Source: Atriophallophorus winterbourni
Taxonomy: Eukaryota > Platyhelminthes > Trematoda > Plagiorchiida > Microphallidae
Direction of reading: 5' to 3'
Length of the DNA stretch: 64,000 nucleotides
NCBI GenBank assembly: GCA_013407085.1
Contig: JACCGJ010012498.1
Coordinates: forward strand, 54,175-118,174
Below the pieces are notes generated by a model that saw only the letters and a program-made list of their open reading frames with translations, had not been told where the DNA came from and did not search any database. Below are positions 24,050-36,092 of this stretch, piece after piece (positions within the stretch are counted from its first letter, which is position 1; every line of letters starts with the position of its first letter). The translations under genes were made by a program, and so were the position numbers.

Positions 24050-24346
24050 ATTTATTTTTCGCACGCTACTTACAGTTCATACACGAACTGGAACTGTTAT
24101 ATTTGTGATAAAATCTTAAAAATTAAAACTTTATATCACCACATATTCTACTCGATGCATCCTAAACATTTACCTCTCACCGTATTAATATTCGTTAATA
24201 ATCCTCAAACAAGAAATTGCACTGTGAGGTTAGATAGTGGCACATATTTAATATCGATTAGGTTGATAAAATTAGAATCCGAATTATTTAGTCTACATAG
24301 CGGAATCACAACATATCAAACATTATTTGATTCTCTTAAACCGTTA
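24050..24346 (+). mobile_element. CR1-like ORF1 remnant, left of the pogo-type insertion
   Basis: Encodes WNCYICDKILKI with a Cys-x2-Cys pair, then SELFSLHSGITTYQTLFDSL. The latter resembles the ORF1 segment of the minus-strand element near 30600 (LRNELALCNCTYNYLKPLLS). It continues to the right of the DNA transposon at 25484. Confidence 0.5.
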
Positions 24347-25483
24347 CACTCAAATCTCAATACTATGCCACACGTTGGGACCGAGCAAGATTGGCATAGT
24401 AGCGAGAGTGGCATAGTAACGAGGGTTTGCAAAAACGGCTTTATTTTCTCAAGTATATCATTTATTTGCTCAATCGATCAGTCCATAGCTCTCAGAAATC
24501 GTCGGCAGACGCATCTTCTTTCGTCGGATCTCGTTCATTTCGTTGTCTAGCCGATCACACGCTTGCATCAGTCTTGTCCAGGTTGAAGACATCATCTGCA
24601 GAGAAGTGCCTGAGTAAGGACCGGAGAACCTGCTGCTACTAATCAATGAGGGATTGGGAATCCACCGCTCCAGCTTGGCCCTGCACTGTCTTGAAAGTGA
24701 CGCCATTGCGCTTCTTGGAGCTGTCTAGCAAACCGTTGCTCGCCATGAAGTCTGGGATGTGCATCAGCTCGGCCAGTTAAATCGCCTTCTCATTGATAAA
24801 ATCGCCGCTGACAGGCAGATTTATTCCTCTTGCTTGCTTCAGCCACATCGGCACTCAATCCTCAAACTTCGGGTCGTGAGGCTGCGTCAGCTTCATGCGC
24901 TTCGATGGAACTCCAGCTTTGATTGCAGCTTCAATTGCATCCTTCTTGCTGAGAATGCCCTTCACATTGGTTCTCTTAACTTTGACGCCCCATGTCTTGC
25001 TAATCTCCCTCGGCAACTTGGACTGATTCGGCTCCTCCTTCGCAGCATTGACGATCTCGAACTTATCCTTCAGCGTAAAGTCGGTTCGCTTGTGTTTCTG
25101 AGCTGACATTATGGGTTGAATTGTTTGAAAAATAACGATATCACTTTTGTGACTGTCAATTTGTGCGCGCGCTTTCGTGGGTCTATCCATCGATACTTAA
25201 AGCAAGAGTAGGAAAGAGGCTTGTCGTTGTGCGTGAGGTGATTGGCTTGTTGTAGCTGGCGTCAGGGAGAAACATCGCGTGTTTGACCTTGAAAACGGCT
25301 GACTATATGCGTAAAATGCGCAAAAATGCACTTTGAAATAGTCACAGAATAGTGGCATAGTAACGAGAGTAGGGAGTGGCATAGTAAATTTATTTTATAT
25401 TGAATTTTGTCGGGACCGAGCAAAAGTGGCATAGTAGCGAGAGTGGCATAGTAACGAGGTGGCAAAGTACCGAGATTTTAGTG
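24347..25483 (-). mobile_element. pogo/Tigger-type DNA transposon, deletion derivative
   Basis: A complete 1137-bp element flanked by TA on both sides (24345-24346 and 25484-25485), the duplication expected of Tc1/mariner-superfamily insertions. The 25-bp terminal inverted repeats (24347-24371 and 25459-25483) match at 21 of 25 positions; the right one, read inwards, begins CACTAAAATCTCGG. On the minus strand a decayed transposase starts at 25109 and stays in one frame despite stops. It has a CENP-B/pogo N-terminal helix-turn-helix (KRTDFTLKDKFEIVNAAKEE), a second DNA-binding domain (INLPVSGDFINEKA, ASNGLLDSSKKRNGV) and the start of the catalytic domain (DVFNLDKTD, for the usual N-x-DETG). 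The rest of the DDE/D domain is absent, so it is non-autonomous. Confidence 0.88.
24470..25109 (-). pseudogene. pogo/Tigger-type transposase remnant
   Basis: Starts ATG at 25109 with MSAQKHKRTDF. The first 85 codons are open to TGA near 24855; further stops (TAA near 24780, TAG pair near 24640, TGA near 24550) interrupt the same frame, with no frameshift needed. Family transposases are several hundred residues longer; only the two DNA-binding helix-turn-helix domains and the first catalytic Asp region remain. Confidence 0.8.
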
Positions 25484-25870
25484 TATTATCATTTATAAAT
25501 CCTAATTTCATTATTGATGATCATATGCCTGATACAAGCTATTAAATTTATGCTGAAACTCTATGCACTAAAATTGGCTGGGAAGAATCCGTTCTAAGAA
25601 TATAATTCTAATCATTGCAGCTGAAACGTTTTCTTTAAATGACTCGAAAGTTGTAATCTCAATTAATATGGCATTCCGGTGGATTGCGCTGATTTTCCGC
25701 TCAGTCAAATACAGCATGAAACAGCGAACCCTAATTCTTATGAAATTCACTGACAAATGTTTCGTGTCATATTTCTCACTGAGTAAACTTCTTTTGAAAT
25801 TCATAACGCGATTTTCCAATATTAATATGAAACCTGACCACGCTCCAACACAGAGGCGCTTCGGTCGTTA
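25484..25870 (+). mobile_element. CR1-like ORF1 remnant, right of the pogo-type insertion
   Basis: Encodes MKQRTLILMKFTDKCFVSYF at about 25720-25780, closely similar to the minus-strand ORF1 segment at 30290-30350 (KQRTPILLKFTDKSFASYLL). With 24050-24346 it forms one ORF1 split by the DNA transposon. Confidence 0.65.
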
Positions 25871-26339
25871 GAAGCGCAAAATTACAATAATACCTTCAAA
25901 CCAAGGCATGTTGACCATTATCAATAATTTCCAAAATGTTTGTACAATCGGATTGTAGTATGAACATTTGCAAAACAATTTTCAAGGTCATTTCTTCAGC
26001 GGAATTTAACGTCCGAAAAATATAAAGGTAACAGTATTTAAAAGTTACTTTCAGATAGTCCTCACGTGATCTAATATAGTAAACAAACAGGTATTGCGAA
26101 GAAAACTCAATGAAGGATCTTGATGCACTGATGTTTAACGGATAAGGTCCATCGAGGATAAGTGAAGAATCTCTGTTTTTGATGTTCCAAACTTTTTCAT
26201 TTTGATTGTTCGAAATAAATTGATCTTTCCTAAATATGAACCGTTTTCCTGTCCGCTGGGCGAAGGTAATTTATTCCACTAGGTTGAGATCTGGGGACCC
26301 GTTTCATTTGTGTGTGGATTCAGAATGATGCTGTGAAAA

Positions 26340-29300
26340 AAATACTAGAAAGAGAGAGAATGTTGTTCCGAAAGTTATGAAAATTTATTTAATATCAATA
26401 CCACAGGAATGCCATTATTATATTATTCATCAGGCAGAAAATCTAAGTCAAGATGATTGCAAATTTCATCTATGGTATGAAATGAAGCCAGATGTGATTT
26501 GAATTCATTTAAAGAGGAACTGAGTCTTATATATTTTGAAAGCAGATTCCACAGTTTAGCATATTTATTCAAGGAGAAATTGTTCTTTACTTTAGTAGGA
26601 AACATTGGTAATTTGATAGTTTTTTCACTGTTTTTCAAGCTATACTTAGAATCATGTCGTATATGAAGATTCGAACTTATTTCTATATTATCCGTTGACA
26701 GTATTTTAAAGAATAGGATGAGATTATGCTTGAGTCTGCGAAACCATAATGGATCAAGGTTAGGTTGTACACATGTTTCTCTATAAGATTGTTTGGTGGT
26801 ATAACCGATGATGGATTTTTAAAAAGTACGTTGTATCTTTTCTGAATCTATGCTATCGGATTTAGTTATATTGGTATATATTATGTTAAAATAGTCTAAA
26901 ATATGAATGGTGAATAATTTAAACATTTCTATTTTACAATGAGGTTGAATTATAGATTCATGTATAATATTCGTACTTTGCTTGGTTTTAGTAATAGGGT
27001 GGCGTTGAAATTGAGTGATGCAGAATATCGAAATCCTAAATCACGAGTGCTATCAATCATTTGAATTGCCTTATTGTTAAGAAGGATTGAGTTATTTTGT
27101 ATCGTGCATCTTATATTCATAAAATTTGATTTTGCTGTTGAGAATGTTGGACCGTTATTTGTCTCTCAATCTGCAAGTACCGATTAATCATTGTTTAGTC
27201 GAGCTATATACGTTTGTGCTTGATTAGCTGGGAAAGTGATAACGACTTTCATGTCATCAGCGAATAAGAACAGTTTGGTATGTGAAATGACGTTATGTAT
27301 GTCATTGATATGTATAAGAAACAGTAAGGGGCCTAATACGCTCCCTTGAATCACCATACTGGGAATAGGGTGGGCTGCGAGATTTATGGCTTTTAACTTC
27401 AACGGAGTAAGTGCGACCGATAAGAAAAGAAGTTAACCAGGAAAGAAGATTACCACAGATGCCAATGATTCAAGTTTCGATAATAATAACTTAGGTGGAA
27501 AAGTATCAAATGCTGTAGTTATGTCTAGGAAGACAACTACAAATGCCAAGCCTTCCTCAATCGATCAAGTAATATAGTCTAGGTATTCGAGCTGGCATGT
27601 AATGAAAGATCTTTTAATCAGGAAGCCATGTTGAGCTCTAGAGAAGAAACTTGGAGATAAGTGATTTAAAAAAGCTTTTCTTACTATTTTTTCAAATAAT
27701 TCAGATAGTATTGCTGTGTGGGCCAAATACGCTACCTTGAATCACCCCACTGAGAATAGGAAGGCTGCGAGATCTATGGCCATTAACTTCAACGGGGTAA
27801 GTACGACCGGTAAGAAAAGAAGTTAACCAGGAAAGAAGATTACCACCGATGCGAATGCTTTAGTTATGTCTAGGAAGACTACTACAACTGCCAAACCTTC
27901 CTTAATCGATCAAGTAATAAAGCCTATGTATTCAAGCTGGCATGTAAAGCAAGATCTTTTATCCAGAAAGCAATGTTGAGCTCTAGAGAAGACACATAGA
28001 GATAAGTGATTTGAAATAGCTTTTTTACTATTTTTTGAAGTAATCTAGATAGTATTGTTGTGTGGTTAATTAAGCGATAATTTGATACCATGTTCTTCGA
28101 GCCAGAATTATATCTTGGTTAACGACAGAGTATTTCCATTGCAAATGGAAGATTCCAGATTTGATTGAAGTATCAGATAAATTCAAAAAGAAAAGTTTGA
28201 AATCGTCACCACTCATTCTGCAAATGGCAGGTGGAATGCCTGTTATGTCTGGCTTGAGACTCAACTTAGGTTGCTTGCAGTCTTCATGAATGTCATTCAG
28301 ATTTATGCATATAGTGATTAATACACTAGGTATCCGAAATGCTCTAGTGATATCTTTATAGATGTAGGTATTGTATGTAGTATTAAAATATTTAGAAAAT
28401 TCTTCACAGATTGTATTAGGGTCTGTAATTTTTATTCCTGCGGAATTATAAGTTCGATTCTGAATCATACAATTTACGTTGCAGGTTGAGTTTACGGATC
28501 GTGATTTAAATAGTCTGCTAAGTGATTTTAGCTTATCACAACTGTTCAGTGCTCTATTTTCTGATGCTTTCAATGTGTGGTTTAGAATAAGTTTGTGGTC
28601 AGCTAATAGGTCATAGGAACGTAAACAAGCGAAGATATCATCATTGTTTATCACAATTGTAGACCATTCATTTATTTTCATTTCCAGTTTCTCGAGCCTA
28701 GTTTGTTTCATGCGTTTTTTAAGACTGCTAGCTCTGTCGATTAAAACTATTATTTTCGAATGGAATGTAGAAGATATCGTTATAGATTCATTTGAAAGGA
28801 AGAATTGAGACCAATCCTCAATCCTTATAATTGCTGAAAGCATGTTCTAATCGATGTAACGGTATAGAGTCTTGACATCATTGATAGGTTTGCAAGTGCA
28901 TGGTAGATGAAAGGATAATATTTTATGATCCCCATTAACGAGGGAGTGCAATATCACTAAGTTGGTTGAATCAATATTTAAAGTGAAGACTATGTCAAGA
29001 ATGTTGCGTTTTCCAGTCGGTCTATCAAAAATTGTTTGTAACCTAGTAAGTCAAGCGTTTTCATGAAATTTGTATGAGAGCTATTTTACTTCGTTCCCGC
29101 CAATTTAAATTAAGCATGTTAAAATCACCGGCTATAAGTTTATGGCGTGCATGATGTAAAGACGCTTCGAGGAAAGTTTGAGTTAGTGTTTCCAGATTAG
29201 ATGACGTTGAGCTTGGTGGGTAGTAGATGCAGCCTAATGAAAGATCTAGAATAGGTAGTTCTATCCATAATGCATCTTCAAGTTCTGTTAAATTCCAAGA

Positions 29301-30660
29301 TGTTATGCTATTTGCTTTAAGTCTCGAGTGCACATAAATAAGGGAACCGCTTCCTCGTTTTGAGGTGCGGTTTCTTCTTGATATCTGGTAGTTAGGTATG
29401 ATGAGTTTGGAGTCAGAATGATCATTACGAGTCCAGAATTTAGTAACAAGAATAGTGTCTACAGGTTTAGAAGAAAGGTATGATTTTTTTAAATGGATTT
29501 TAGGTACAATTGATCTAACATTTATGACCAAAAATCGAACAACACAGAGGTCGGAAGTTAAAGGATTCGAAGTAGGTGCATAGGAGAGTTTCCTGGGCTT
29601 ACAATTTAATTCATATGTTTTTGAAAAAAGTGGTATTAGTGTTGAAGTATGGTTCATAAGTGGAGTGAGACACATATGGATTATAAAATAAAGGTTGGTG
29701 TATAATTATTATAAGGGAGGGATAGTGTGTAGTGGTAGCTGAATTATAATAAGTTTGCATATTACGAATAGATATAGGAGTTGGTGAATTATAATAAGGT
29801 TGAATATTACGAAAAGGTATAGGAGTTGGTTAATGGTGATGCTTTTGCTTATATGGTAGGTGGTTATTCATTAGGAAACGAGAAGATGTTTCAATACAGT
29901 TATCGATACTATGTGAACCTCTTATATAATTAGTTGTCTTCATAAATTATCTGGGAGGTTGTTTGATTACTGCGTCTCTGAACGAAAAAGGATTTGGTAG
30001 AAGAAGTCCTGTTTGTCCTAAGTTAGGTAAACACGGTGAGCGTAAATGCAAAGGACGTGTTTAACACGTACCATGATTATCAGGCGCGGGTGTTGAGCTT
30101 TGTGAATTATCAGTGTTAGTTTCACTTATAAATTCACATTGCATTCGTTCAATATTATCTGAAGTATTGTTACATATAGTTGAGCCGATAAATTTCCTTT
30201 TTTTTAGTTCAATTTACGTTGTATGGGCGTTAAGTCCAGTTTTAAGACCACACTCGAGAACCTTGGAATAATTTTTAATAGGTTTTTTTATCAAGTAAAT
30301 ACGATGCAAAACTCTTATCTGTGAATTTTAATAAAATAGGAGTACGTTGTTTAATTATGTTTTTATGTAATCGGACTACAGGGAAACATTCTATGGGGAT
30401 GCTATATGTGGAAAAGATACATTTTGTTTTGAAAATCGCTTGAAGGTTAATTATCTCCAGCAATAAAGATGATAACATTTTTCGAACGAGCTTCTCTTTG
30501 GTATATTTCCGTGCTCATGGTTTCTATAAATTTATAGGTTTGAATCAATATATTTTTGTCAATACCAATATCACAGTTCATGAGTGATAAAAGAGGTTTT
30601 AGATAATTATAAGTGCAATTGCATAATGCTAGTTCATTTCTAAGTTCTGACACTTTCGAT
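26340..30660 (-). mobile_element. CR1-like non-LTR retrotransposon with ORF1 and ORF2, near full length
   Basis: Read leftwards. ORF1 remnant 30655-30275 (ARSKNVIIF, then KQRTPILLKFTDKSF). ORF2 endonuclease 29675-29061 (LVINVRSI, NYQISRRNR, GSGSLIYV, LGCIYYPP, IAGDFNMLNLNW). RT N-terminal region 28843-28070 (WSQFFLSNE, LSLKPDITGIPPAI), a region containing a tandem duplication (28064-27332), then SMVIQGSVLGPLLF and the catalytic FADD (27402-27184) and the C-terminus to about 26423 (NKYAKLWNLLSKYI). An AGAG-rich tract at 26343-26362 may be the 3' tail. Stops and frameshifts make it inactive. Confidence 0.82.
27332..28064. repeat. Tandem duplication inside the RT of the CR1-like element
   Basis: Unit 1, about 27332-27720, and unit 2, about 27722-28064, are highly similar (CTAATACGCTCCCTTGAATC versus CAAATACGCTACCTTGAATC; AAGAAGTTAACCAGGAAAGA in both). 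Unit 2 lacks about 45 bp present in unit 1 near 27470-27515. Confidence 0.85.
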
Positions 30661-30829
30661 TCTTATTTTTCAATTTATTTCTTCTTGTGTCAGTATCCTA
30701 CTTATTAATGCCCAATCAATCACACCTAAAATCTAAAGACTGAAATCTTTTCTCATTTCTAACTCAGCAGACATTATTCTTATAAATTAAACATGAACAC
30801 GAGTGGACCAGTGTGACTCAACACTCATG

Positions 30830-31880
30830 GAACCCAATAAACAGATATTCAGAAATTATGGAATTTCGAATAGTGGTGGCGGTACCTTTATCTGTTCACC
30901 TCAACTAGTCTGTTTGAACTAGAAGACTTAACATGGATTGTATTACCATCTCTAGATGTCTTAATAAATTGCATTTATTATCCACCGCCTTCAACTTTCT
31001 GTTGAATAGATACCTAAACTCGTGCATTTATTAAAGCATCTCTACACTACACGCAATATAAACTAATTGTTGGTCACTTCAACATGACAAATATAAACTG
31101 ACACAACGCTAGACACTACAGCTGCTATACACTTTTTGTTAGAACGCTGGACGTAATAGAATAAAATCAATTTATCGACAAACATCCTGAAAATAACAAT
31201 ATCCTTGACCTAATTTAAAATTAGAACCTGTCTCCAGCTAACTTAGATGTTACTCCATTGTTCTTTAACAGTAAATATAAATTATTACCATTCCAAATAA
31301 AATACGCATATTCTTCTGTCAATTCTTTCAAAATATCTAATGATAAGCGAACATACAACCACATTAACTGGAATCTAATTCTTGAAAGAAAGAAAGAAAA
31401 AAAAGAAAAATGGCTTTATTCGAGTACACGAATTCATTAGAACTGAAGGCCTTAGGCGATTCTTGTTCGCTAGTGATTTCACAACGGTCTATTCAACATT
31501 TTAGGAAAAATGTAAAGGTTCACTTATGATGGTGACATATAGGCTCATTAGGCGTAAAAATTTACGAAAGCCCATAAATGGAAAAAATACTGGAGCTACT
31601 TCATGTTGCTCATATGAACTATCAAGAAGTCAGAGATATGCTTTAGACAACACACTTAGAGCCGATCAAAACTACATCCCATGATTTATCATGATACGAC
31701 AAACTTGGTCTCGCGTTACATAACTTTGCCATTCAAACTAAATCTACACGATTTTACTCATTGGCGGATACGTAGTGACCTCCTTTTCTGCATTTAAAAT
31801 CTTGCAGATAAAACGATCCCCTCAAATATATGCTAAATCCTAATGACCACACTTGAACTCAAAAATATTCAAAGTCTTTA
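30830..31880 (+). mobile_element. CR1-like fragment (endonuclease end and RT start)
   Basis: Plus-strand broken frames give LIVGHFNMTNIN near 31060-31095, then FLFASDFTTVYSTF (31460-31505) and YELSRSQRYALDNTLRAD (31610-31660). These match the minus-strand copy at 37500-37250 (FFLSSDFTTVFSTF, YELSRSHRYALDNTLRAD). Confidence 0.65.
31384..31438 (-). mobile_element. Very short 3' end of a retrotransposon inserted in the fragment
   Basis: About 55 bp: a GAAA-rich tract then TGGCTTTATTCGAGTACACG. Nearly the same sequence (TGACTTTATTCGTGTACACG) lies at 59841-59860 at the left end of another minus-strand element. Read on the minus strand it contains AATAAA followed by a pyrimidine tail. Confidence 0.45.
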
Positions 31881-34284
31881 GGCATTCCGCATTTTCGAAT
31901 GAATATTCACCGTAATTTTTCTCTCCGTAAGAATTTGTTTTACTTGAAACATTTAGCCTGAGGAAATTTGTTGCGGTTTTCAGTTCTAATCTCGATGAGC
32001 ATATGACGAACCATGGGGTGTGACTGTTACTTTTTGATTTTTGAGAGATTTTATATTTTTATTCCATTTATCCATCATCCTATGGTTATTGTTAAGCTTA
32101 CAGCTTTTTCTACTATAAAACATTATGACTTCTGATATCTGAGTTCCAACTAATTCAAATTGCAAAGTAAGAAATTTAGTGAATTTTGCTTTCGAGAGTG
32201 CAGGAGAAGTGAACCGAAAAATATTACTTTTTCCTTCATATTTATTATCTAATCTCTTCAGATTTGGTTTGCTGATGCAAATGCCGTTTCGTAAAAGATA
32301 ATTCGTAATAGAGAGTATTTTAATTCAAGCGCAAAATGTTGAAATGTTATGCAAAATTTTATTTCTTTTCACCGTTAATCTACCCATAGAATTAATTTGT
32401 GGGACTTATAAGCGCACACTTCACCATGAAGTTCTCATGTTTTGTGTGGCTCAAATCTGCAAAAATACACCTATTAAATTTCACTCATTTATTGAACGTT
32501 TTTACCCATCATTTACGTTGTATTGGAAAATATTCGATTGGTCTCAATCGTTTGGGTTTTTAATGTTTTTAAACGCCGACTTTGTCACAACCAAATTTAT
32601 TTGTTCGTGCTATGATAAAACATATGACGATGAAAACGCCAATTACATTTAAAACAGAAAATGCAGAATTAATGCAAGTTAAAATAGAGAATTCATTTAA
32701 TTCCGTTATTTTGTGTATTAAATTTATTTTTCAAATCTTTGATTGCTGATTTTTAACGAGTTTCGCTACAATCGATGCTTTTCTATGATAATCTGTGCAT
32801 GACTGAATTGTTCCGATGTTTTTAATAATGATATTATTATACAATTAAATACAACCTATACCATTTTGCAGATAACCCAGCAAAATTAAACTTTTCTTAA
32901 TAAATTGCAGTTTTGAACCAGCGATTATTACATATAAACTGCATGTCAATCAACAAATTTAAACGTTATATAATTTAGTCATCAGTTGCGTTCATCCACG
33001 AATCACACAACACAAGAGAAGCTGATTGGTCAAATGCGTTTATTACAAAGAAGAAAATATAAAACGCACGATCATCTTACATAGTAAAACAAACAGTCAC
33101 AACGGTGATCTTTAACAGGTGTGTTTCGGTTGTCACTTTGATCTGATTTTTCAGTCAATTTCGTTGCAAACGCTACAATTCAAGCCCGCATCACACAGAT
33201 CTCGCTTGACGGACATTAACGAATTGCATATTGTTCGATCGCGTCTAATGTTTTCCATCTTTCTATACTTTCTAAAACTTTGTTGCTTAAACCGTTTGAA
33301 TGTAACCAATCCGTAACCAGAGATAATACCATTTTGGCGCTTTTTGCTTATGTTTTGTGTCAACGGTAGAGTTCTGCATATTATTCAAGAGCTGGTGGTT
33401 AGCGCTCATTGGTAATGCGCTTTACCTCTTCAGACTCATCGTCCCTCGAAAATGTTCGTCAGGCATGCAAGGCAGGTCGTTCGTGAGCGTTTACACTAAA
33501 ACAGGAGTTACAATCGCTCAATAAATCACTTGTTTTATCGGTAAGAATGTACGAAACATTTAACATTTTTATTAAACGAACGACTGTCGTACTAGTAGTG
33601 CTATATTCTTGGTTAACCAAAGCATTTTAAACAAGATCGGGTTATAAATATGTACCACAAATTAAAAAAGAATTGTAAAAATGTCCGTAACAAGCGGACA
33701 TTTAAACTTTTCCCGTTTAACAAAGGAAGGTAAATTTATAATGGGTAAGAAAGATAATTTTTTCGCTCAAAGTCACAAAGTAATTAAGTTTCATCTGGAT
33801 TGCATCACTATATACAAATGGGGAGAATGCGAATCATCTTCGAGCAAAAAATGGAAGACATTATGGAGGAAAAGATGTAAATGATAATTTAATTGTCACA
33901 ACAGAAAATAAATTTACAAAATGAAAAAAATTCTTTTATAAATATATAAATGGACTTTTTCGGAATGTTTGTGGGTTTGATTGAAGAAAAGTTCATCAAA
34001 TCTATGCAGTTAAATCGAAACCAATAAGAAAATGGAGGGGATGAATGGGGATTTTGGAAAAAAAAGCATGCGTTTTGGGCCGGTTGTACGATTCTAGAAA
34101 GTTGAAGAATTGCCGAGGAATGGAATCTCACAAATGTTCGCCAGTAAGGCTTCCGGTTCATGCAGAAGAATCATTCTCAACCTTAAAGATTCAGGCTTAC
34201 GTAGCTCAGGCCATTAACAACATTTTTCTGATGGTCGAAGACACTGGAACACAATTGAAGATATTCTCTGCCTAGCTTGTCAAT
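31881..34284. other. No gene or element recognised
   Basis: 2.4 kb of AT-rich sequence. Open frames up to 102 codons (32344-32652) show no recognisable motif or splice context. Confidence 0.35.
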
Positions 34285-34859
34285 TGTAAGGTCTGTGACG
34301 TGAATAAAGCGTATTTCACTCGTTTCTTATTTCGACAAATTCAAAACAACAATTTGGATGTTATATTGTACTGAAATTAGCAGCAATGACAACAATAATT
34401 ATACAAACCTCAACTTTAAAGAAACGTAACAGCGAACAGTGGAGCCAAAATATTCCAGAATCAATTATATTGAATGCAAACAAGTTCAATGACAACCCTA
34501 GATATAAATAGAATAAATGTAGTCCAAAATTTCCGTTAAAATCAAATTGACACCCAAAATGGCGTCCAAGTTCAAGCAAAATACGAGAGCTCAAAATGGC
34601 ACTGAAATTCAATGAAAAAGCAGACAATGGCTAAAACGAACAATTAAAACAAATAATTGACCAAATACGTGTATAGGAAGATATACAATAGCAAGTTTTC
34701 AATAACAAAAGGAATAGTTTCCATCAAATACAACATAAATATAAAGACCGGCAAATATAATCAACAAATTTCAGAGTCTGGAAAGTGATTCAAAATATAA
34801 GGTAAAAATGAAGGAAAAGGAGGAATTTCATAAAGTAACGCCTAGCAACGTGAGACTAG
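34285..34859 (-). repeat. Solo LTR (inverted relative to the full LTR element)
   Basis: On the minus strand this follows the LTRs at 37578 and 39953 closely through the middle (AACTTGTTTGCATT, ATAATTGATTCTGGA, TGAGGTTTGTATAATTATTG). It begins at 34285 with TGTAAG (complement of the LTR end) and runs about 575 bp, the same length as the LTRs. No internal region accompanies it, so it probably arose by LTR-LTR recombination. Confidence 0.65.
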
Positions 34860-35029
34860 GCTATATTACTGTGGTCAAGATGCGGTAATACTTTCATTTT
34901 ATATAGGCTCACACTACTTTCAAGAAGGAGTAATTTTTTATTGATCAAACAAATATTCTGTCTCGCTCTTGCTATGAGAAATATTAATTGTTTGTTGAAA
35001 TTGAGATATCAAGTATATGTGAATCCTAA

Positions 35030-35296
35030 GTCTTTGACTTCGTTAGAGGACGCGAGTGGTCTATTGTTGAGAATGATACTACCAGGTGTATTGAGCAGCG
35101 CATACCCATAAATTGCAACTTCAGAGCTCAGAATTCTAACCTTCATTGTGAAACCCAATTTAAAAGGGTTGAAAGTTCATCGTTGCGGGATTGTGTAGCC
35201 TAAGATATCTCTATGGCTGGAAAAGCTAAGGCAAGTTTATTATCATCCGCACATAAAAACAGCTTTGAGTTTTTCACAAAGATTTACACATCATTA
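35030..35296 (-). mobile_element. CR1-like RT fragment
   Basis: Minus-strand frames give KNSKLFLCADDNKLALAF, the RT catalytic strand with ADD, at about 35270-35220, followed by degenerate C-terminal RT sequence. Confidence 0.6.
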
Positions 35297-35740
35297 ATAT
35301 AAATAAATAAATGAATGTTTTATTCTTGGATTTCCAAGGCATACTCAGCATGATCAATATTTATCAAAATTGTTTGTATACATAAAGCATAAAAAATGGA
35401 CAATTGGCATTAAATTTTGAAGGTCATACGTGCAGGGAATTTTTCGTTCGTCAAAACGATAAAGGTAAATGGTAATCAATCAGTTTTACAGAAATTCAAT
35501 ATATGAGCTGTTACTGTATGAAAGGAAAATGGGGTGAGGGGGAGATGTGAGAATTCTCGAAGAGGCTGAATATTCAAAAATGTTCTGCTATTGTCGAAAT
35601 ATATGTTTTGAATAGAGAACATCTTTTCATGGTTGCTCGTAGAAGATTAGGAGTCGCAGTGTGGCATTGTCTATGAGCCGGAATACTTCACGTGGATGTA
35701 AAGAGTTTATCTGGAACATAAATACTAAAGGACCGAGTAA
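35297..35740 (-). mobile_element. 3' end of a CR1-like element with AAAT tail
   Basis: Begins with AAATAAATAAATG, then GGATTTCCAAGGCAT and CATGATCA, matching the 3' terminus of the nested element at 18608-18650 (GGATATCCAAGGCATGCA, CATGATCA). Similarity fades further in. Confidence 0.5.
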
Positions 35741-35744
35741 ACGG

Positions 35745-36092
35745 ATTCCTTAGCCAAAAGTCTTGTGTAACCTGCCAGTTAGAATACTTAGATCTCACAA
35801 CGGCTTCCCTTGAACAAGGACTAGAAGTGATTGTTGTATTATTAGACATAAGAAAAGCTTTCGATCGGGTTCCTCATACGCTACTCCTTTTGAAGTTATT
35901 ATGTTTAGGTATTCATGGGCCTTTATTGAGCTGGTTACATTCTTTTCTATCTGACCGCACCTTTTCGGTTCACGTTATTGGCGTTACCTCAACTAATCAG
36001 CCGATTCCAAGTGGCGTAATCCAAGGCAGCGTTCTAGGTCCACTTCTTTTTCTTATCTATGTTAATGATCTACAAAATGTTGTAGATCAGAA
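35745..36092 (+). mobile_element. CR1-like RT fragment, inverted against its 3' end
   Basis: Plus-strand CQLEYLD, VLLDIRKAFDRVPHTLLLLKL, SGVIQGSVLGPLLFLIYVNDL. Very close to the nested element at 20680-21000, but on the opposite strand to the adjoining 3' end at 35297-35740. Confidence 0.75.

Noticed and set aside
24855..25190. 111-codon minus-strand frame as a host DNA-binding gene
   Set aside because: The helix-turn-helix peptide lies inside a transposon with inverted ends and continues as decayed transposase.
32344..32652. 102-codon plus-strand frame
   Set aside because: No recognisable motif, no splice context, AT-rich surroundings; it could be chance.
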